A stretch of DNA of 64,000 nt from Anas platyrhynchos. Lineage: Eukaryota > Chordata > Aves > Anseriformes > Anatidae. Under the pieces are notes generated by a model, which saw only the letters and a list, made by a program, of their open reading frames with translations, had not been told where the DNA came from and ran no database searches. A program made the position numbers and the translations under genes. How positions within the stretch are numbered: position 1 is the first letter of the stretch; each line of letters opens with the position of its first letter. This document shows, one piece after another, positions 58,801 through 64,000 of this stretch. Location of the stretch: NCBI RefSeq assembly GCF_047663525.1, contig NC_092603.1:1384001-1448000 (forward strand), written 5' to 3'.

Positions 58801-61800
58801 CTCGCTCCCCATCCTAACCTTGGTCCCAATTCCTTTCAGCCATCCCGGCTGTGTCCCATGCCCAGGGCAGCCCCACACTCCTCACTTCTCCATCAGGGTG
58901 AGGGGCCAGCCCTGGGCTGCTCTGTCCCAGCTGCCCACCCTCCCCTGCACATTGCCTTGACATTGCCCTTGGGCCCAAGCTCAGGAACACTCACCCAGCT
59001 CTGCAGCTTGTTCCCCTGGAAAAAGAAGCAAAACAATATCTGATGAGAGGGGAGAGCTTCCTACTCCATGCCTGAACCCCAAACTGCTTTGTTATGCTGC
59101 AGGATACTCACTGAGCTTTGCATCTTTTTTCTCTGCCAAACAAAAGCAAAAACAATGCATGATGGAAAAGGACATCTTGCCTTCTCAACATGCCCACTGG
59201 TAGAACCCAAATTCCTTCATTTGAGGGATGGATGGGTACTCACCCCACTCTTTGGCTAGTTCCTCTGCAAAAGAAAAGCAAAAACACTTGGTGAGAGAGT
59301 ACAGATTCTCATTACATGACAAGAACTCATTTTCTTTGGGTTTTGGGCCAGGCACTCACTCAGTCTTGCAGATTGGTGCACTAGAAATGAGAAGAAAATC
59401 ATGGTGAGAGGGAACAGCTTCCAATCGCATTGCGACACCTCAAATCCCTTCATAGTTTGATGGAGACTTACCAGCCTTTGCACGGTATTCATCTGGAAAA
59501 GAAAGAGAAAATCCTTGGAGTGCACTGTCCCAGCTGCCCACCCTCCTCTAAATATCGCCTTGGCCTTGCCCTGGGGCCCAAGCACATGGACACTCACCCA
59601 ACTCTGCTTCTCGTTCCACTGGAAAAGTAAAGCAAAAGCAAAGCAGGATAAGAAGGGAGAACTTCTCATCTGACTGATGCTTATGGGAAAACATTGGGTT
59701 TACGAATGCAGACTTACCTAACTTTCGAACTTTTTTAATGGAAAAGGAAAGAGAAGTCAATGTGTGACCAGAAGGCAGTGCTTCACATTCCATGGCTACT
59801 CCCATAGCTAGACTCTTAAATATTTTTCTGAGGTAAGTGTGCACAGAGCACCTTCCTCCGATTTTGGGAGGGACTGGACTAACATGGAACAAGACCCAAC
59901 TTTGAGCAAGGCTCATGCGTGTGGAGCCGTAAGGACAGACACTTGTGCAGCTCACTGCACCGTGCCACCAAAACACAAGTGGAAGTGAATGGGGATGGGT
60001 GGAGGACGTCCCTGTCTGAGAAGCGTCACGGCAGAGCAGGGCAGCCCCACATCTTGCTCCCTATCCCCACCTTGATCCCCGTTCCTTTCAGCCATCCCGG
60101 CCGTGTCCTGGGCAGCCCCAGCCCCAGCACTCCCCACTCCCACACCAGGCTCCAGCTGCTCCTCCAGCACCTCCGAGCCACCAGCACACAAGCCCCCAGA
60201 GCCCACCCAGACCAGGCCCTCCCGCACAGACACCACTTCCCCAGGGGCTGGGGGCAGGGACTGCAAGGACTCACCCAACTCTCGCCTCTGTGCCTCTGAA
60301 AAGCAAAGGGGGAGGAAGAGGTGGTGAGCAGAGCAGCTTGGTTGCTGGGTGGGAACATGTGGAGGGGGGCTGCGCCTCGCCACCAGCCCCACGCTGCAGC
60401 CGTGCTCCCTGGCCTCCCACCCAAGAGGATCTGAAGGCCTTTGGGATCCGCAGGAGAACATTCCCTTCCTCCTCCTACGCACCTCCCTGGGCCAGGGCTC
60501 AGCCCTGCTCCAGACCCAGGGGTGTCCCTGCAGAACACCTCCCTCTGCTCCATCCCTGTGCTGCCAGCTTACCTTGCTTTCGAAAGAGATAAACACCAAG
60601 GCCAATGGACACAGCCAAAATCATGAGGACCATCCAGGTCTCGGCATTGTGGAAGAAGGGAGCTGAGAAAAGGCACCAGGAAAAGGGCTGCATTTCTATG
60701 CCCGCAGGTGGAAGAGCAAGTCCCAGACTTGTCCTGGGCTGGGACAAGTGCAGGGGCCAGGAACACCTCATCCTGACTGTGCCATTTGTACCTGCGATGT
60801 GCAGGGATGATTCCTGTTCCTGCTGGAGGCGGCTGTTCCTGACCACGCAGGACAAGGGCCCCTCCACGCTCCCGGTCACAATGACGGCGCCTTCGATTTC
60901 AAAGAGCCCCTCCTGGTCCTGGGAATGTGTCTGGGAGACCGAGGGCAGGTGCTGCCCGCTAGCATCCCTCCACAGCAGCTGCGGCAGTGGGTACCAGCCG
61001 GCCGATCGACACAGCACCCGGACGCCTCCGGCCTCGTAGCCCCCCAGGGAGAGGTGGGGGTCAGCGCCTGATGCTGGGGGAAGAGTGCGTGGCTGGGGCT
61101 TGACTTGGGGAGGGATTCATTTCAATTAAAAGGCCCCGTCTACTCCCGTGCCAACACAGCCCTGTCCAGCCACTGCCTCAGGGGCACAGGGACTGGGCGC
61201 TCCACGTACCCAAGTAAACCCCAAACTACCATGGCTGGTGCCAGAACAAGAGAGCAGGGCTGCAGAATGCCAATGCCCCCAAATCGCCCAGAAAACCCAG
61301 GTGCCAAGGTTCAGCACCTCCAGGCAGTGTCTCTGCACCAAGCTGTGCTGGTTCAAGTATACCTGAGAGTTCCAGACATCATCTCAGGTCTCCCCCAGCA
61401 GAAAAAGCAAAATCGTTGACATCCAGATGCTCAGAGGTTTCTACCCAGGCACAGTGTTTGTTCCCATGGTTGGCACAGCTGAAGAAGCTGCTCAGCAGCC
61501 TGTGCCCAGTGCCCTCAAAGTTTCATGGGGGTAGAGTTCAAAGAGGCCACTGAGACTGAATGAAATCATTTCGTTCTTTCTGAATAAAAAGCCTGCAAGG
61601 GGCACAAGTGTGCTCCTTGCTGGACAAGTGCTCACAGAGAGAGGAGGAGAAGCCCCATCAGACTTAACTTTTTGAGAGGCCTTTTAGATGGCCATGAGGA
61701 TGGGACAGGGTCCTGGGTGGGACTCAGAAACTCAGGGACACCTGTACCATCCCCTGAAAGCCTCACCCCAGCCACTAACCTGACACCTCCAGATGCACCG

Positions 61801-62632
61801 TTGCTTCATCATAAGCATCACCATCTCCCACAGTGCAAATGTACACGCCATCATCTGAGGGTCTCAGCCCGGAGATTCGCAAGTCCAGGCTTCCAGCAGA
61901 GAGGCCATCTCTGACCAACTCTGTCCTCCCGACATATGCTTCCATCTGCTCCCCGTACAGGTCCTGTCCATTGTGGTAGTGGTGCACTGTCTCAGAGAAC
62001 TTGTCCCGGATCCACCTGACCTCCAAGCTGCGAGCATCCCGGCGAGGGGACAAGTGGCAGGGCAGCATGACATCCTGCCCCACGGTGGCAGTGACAGGGT
62101 GTCCTGGTCCCTCCACTCTGAGCTGGGCTGGGCAATGGAGAAGGGCACAGGGAGTAGGTGACATTTTGCCATCATAAATTTAGGGTCAGTGAGTGACAAA
62201 AGGCGAGCTGTGTGTGACTTGGTGCGTGCTGTGTCCGCCTTGTCCTGTTGGATACCAGGGCAACAGGAGAGGGAGAGGGAGGACGTGCAGGAGAAGGAGG
62301 GGTGCTGGGAGTGGAAGCCCTCTCTACAGCATTCAGGTAGATTAAGAAGAGCCTGAACATGCAGCTGAGGCAGTGCCCGTATTGCATGAAAGAACCAAAG
62401 GGAAAGCGAAACCGAGAGGGGGCCGAGCTGTGGGCTCAGGTTCCCCCTGTCCCACAGCAGCTCCCCTGCCCCATATCATCAAGTCTGTCAGTCCCAGGGG
62501 GGAGAGCCCCCAGCAGCCCCGCAGGATCCTACCTGAGCCCAGCCGGAGGAGGAGTAGAGTGACGAGGGAAGTCAGGAGGCCCCTGGCATGGCTGGTGAGG
62601 CTGGGGTGGCCGCAGCCCCAGGGGAGAACCAT
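55837..62632 (-). CDS. Butyrophilin-like gene F, intact, longest heptad tail
   Basis: Predicted 593 aa. Exons: signal 62533-62632 (MVLPWGCGHPSL...), IgV 61780-62127, IgC 60792-61067, TM 60573-60662 (90 nt, shorter than the 105 nt of A, B, D, E), nineteen heptads (starts 60275, 59598, 59472, 59360, 59244, 59112, 58995, 58468, 58341, 58228, 58117, 57989, 57859, 57347, 57220, 57107, 56991, 56859, 56741), 33-nt exon 56550-56582 (WRKFLLPHYT), B30.2 55837-56372. A 12-nt exon at 59718-59729 (RKL) may be added. All phase 1, no stop. The eighteen distal heptads form three six-exon cassettes. The donor after 58248 is weaker (A|GTGTCT) because of a 4-nt deletion. The protein ends at CLRDNTL like gene C. 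Confidence 0.9.
56741..59618 (-). repeat. Three tandem six-exon heptad cassettes of gene F
   Basis: Cassettes at 56741-57367, 57859-58488 and 58995-59618, each with six 21-nt exons about 110-130 nt apart and separated by about 500 nt. Start-to-start spacing is 1118 and 1136 nt. Slot contents: (1) EQAAEL; (2) KKDAKL or RKDTER; (3) ELAKER/ELAKEW or DLNAEL; (4) HRSARL/HQSARL; (5) EEKNARL or EYRAKA; (6) ELKAER or EREAEL. Intron sequence is repeated too, for example 56690-57200 with 58945-59440 and 57420-57840 with 58560-58970. Confidence 0.85.
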
Positions 62633-62799
62633 CTGTGCTGCAGTGGGAGCAGGAACGGGGGGCAAAAACAAGAGAAGAGAGAGGGGACCGAGGGGCTTCA
62701 GGCACCACAGGCAGATGGGGAAGGAGTCCCCCTAGGCCTGGACACAAAGAGCCACAGCCAGCAGCACCTTGGGCAGGGCGCAGAGCCTGCGCTTATCAC

Positions 62800-63274
62800 G
62801 GGCTGGGGGACACAGCAGGCAGCCCCCAGGGGTTCTTCTCCAAAGGAGCCCCACCAACAGAGAGGTCCCTCACGGCACCCAGTCGAGCTGTGGAAAGCAT
62901 AAGGCTACGCCCAACTTCCCTAACCTTTGCCCAACTCCTGGCAGCAATAACCCTCTGGGAGCAATTTTCCCCCTTAGTTGATGGGAGCCAATGGCTCCAG
63001 AGCAGAGAGGGATTGGAGGCTGCGGGGTATGGGGAGCAACTGGGTGCCAAGTCCAGTGCTGCCACAGTTTACTTAACGTTGTGTGGGCAAAGAGCAAGCC
63101 CTGCTCCTGGCTCCAATTAAGTAGTCACGGTAGAAGGTCAGCTCACATTGGCAGGGATCTTTTTCTAGAGCTTAGGTGGGTAATGAATCTTTACATTCTC
63201 TGGAAGGGAGGTCAGGCAATATGGGAGGGCTACAGAGAAAAGGTTTGTCTTTATAAGCAAAATATTTGTATGGC
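62800..63274. other. 5' flank of gene F
   Basis: Paralogous to the 5' flank of gene C. Expected to contain promoter and 5' UTR. Nothing else recognised. Confidence 0.5.
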
Positions 63275-63681
63275 CAAAGCTGACTTCACGTTGAACCTGA
63301 ACAGTACTGTGATGGGTGTTGAAATGGACTTAGAAAAATATTTTAACTCCAAAAGTAGGACCAGAAAAAACATTGGTCTGTTAACTGATGGGGATGGTGT
63401 CCTCACAAACAAGGACATCAACAACGCAGAGATGTTTAACACTTTCTTTGCCTTTGTCTTCATCATTGACAATGGGACCTGAGGTGCCATGCATTGGAGT
63501 CGTGACTGTGGGAATGATAAACTCCCAGCCAACCCTAAATTTTTGTGGGATTTGCTTCTACATGTGGATGCATACAAGACTATAGGATTAATCCTAGAGT
63601 ACTCAGAGAACTGGCAGATGTCATCAGGAAATCTAAATAAATTACTTTTGAAATATCCTTCGGAATCCGGAGAGGTCATAA
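63275..63681 (+). mobile_element. CR1 LINE fragment upstream of gene F
   Basis: Same CR1 as 35265-35695 (MFNTFFAFVF, NDKLPANPKFLWDLLLHVDA), with more indels. Confidence 0.75.
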
Positions 63682-64000
63682 AATCATAGAATATCCTGAG
63701 TTGGAAGGGACCCATAAGGATCATCAAGTCCAACTCCTGGCACCGCACGGGTCTGCCCAAAAGTTAGACCCTGTGACTAAGTGCACAATCCAATCACTTC
63801 TTAAATTCAGGCAGGCTTGGTGCAGTGACTAGTTCCCTGGGGAGCCTGTTCCAGTGTGCATCCACCGCCTTCGTGAAGAACCTCTTCCTGATGTCCAGAC
63901 TAAACTTCCCCTGCCTGAGCTTAACACCGTTCCCACGGGTCCTATCACTGGTGTTTACAGAGAATAGGTAACCTGCCTCTCAACTCCCCCTCGCAAGAAG
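63682..64000 (-). mobile_element. CR1 LINE 3' end, minus orientation, running off the window
   Basis: Reverse-complement CR1 tail (AAATCATAGAATATCCTGAG, TTGGAAGGGACCCATAAGGA) followed by its 3' part. Same inverted pair as at 35265-36055. Confidence 0.75.

Overview
The window is a vertebrate, almost certainly avian, immunoglobulin-superfamily cluster. CR1 LINEs are the dominant repeat, solo LTRs of bird-type retroviruses are present, and the genes are split by introns. Six tandem butyrophilin-like genes (called A to F here), all on the minus strand, fill most of it. Each encodes a signal peptide, an IgV domain, an IgC-type domain, a transmembrane exon, a run of 21-nt exons that each encode one heptad, a 33-nt exon and a B30.2 (PRY-SPRY) exon. 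Every exon boundary after the start exon is phase 1, so exons can be gained, lost or skipped without breaking frame. The 21-nt heptad exons are the hallmark of chicken BG genes and the B30.2 exon is typical of butyrophilins; here both occur in the same genes. The setting resembles the BG/BTN part of an avian MHC, but that location is inferred.

Layout. 1-3,400: start of a KRAB zinc-finger gene (minus), cut by the window edge. 3,656-7,842: gene A. 8,321-11,440: solo LTR and CR1 pieces. 11,440-12,445: CpG-rich block and an 800-nt T-rich tract. 12,446-14,232: unassigned DNA. From 14,233 the zinc-finger gene plus butyrophilin unit repeats: zinc-finger copy 2 (14,233-16,193, KRAB frameshifted) and gene B (18,053-22,244), then the same LTR and CR1s to about 26,250. 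Gene C (27,368-34,628) is a pseudogene. Gene D (37,099-43,222) is intact. A ghost butyrophilin 3' end lies at 44,990-45,330, then a CR1 split by a solo LTR. Gene E (47,611-51,825) is intact and nearly identical to A and B. CR1, a RING-finger relic and a truncated LTR follow (52,370-54,716), then gene F (55,837-62,632), with the longest tail, and more CR1 to the end.

There are two structural classes. A, B and E have four heptad exons, an extended C-terminus and a four-cysteine patch in PRY. C, D and F have 16-19 heptad exons and a short C-terminus. In C, D and F the heptad exons are arranged in cassettes of six (126 nt of coding, start-to-start spacing about 1.12 kb), repeated three times in F. 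Near-identical blocks (A/B over 11.4 kb, C/D over 2.2 kb, E with A/B) and patchwork in the IgV FG loop point to recent duplication and gene conversion. By family knowledge the proteins would be type I membrane receptors with a cytoplasmic coiled-coil stalk and a B30.2 sensor; ligands cannot be read from the sequence. Downstream of C, D, E and F lie modules related to the zinc-finger gene's first exon. Plus-strand RING-exon relics lie near the modules of D, E and F, suggesting an ancestral unit of butyrophilin, KRAB zinc finger and TRIM/RING genes.
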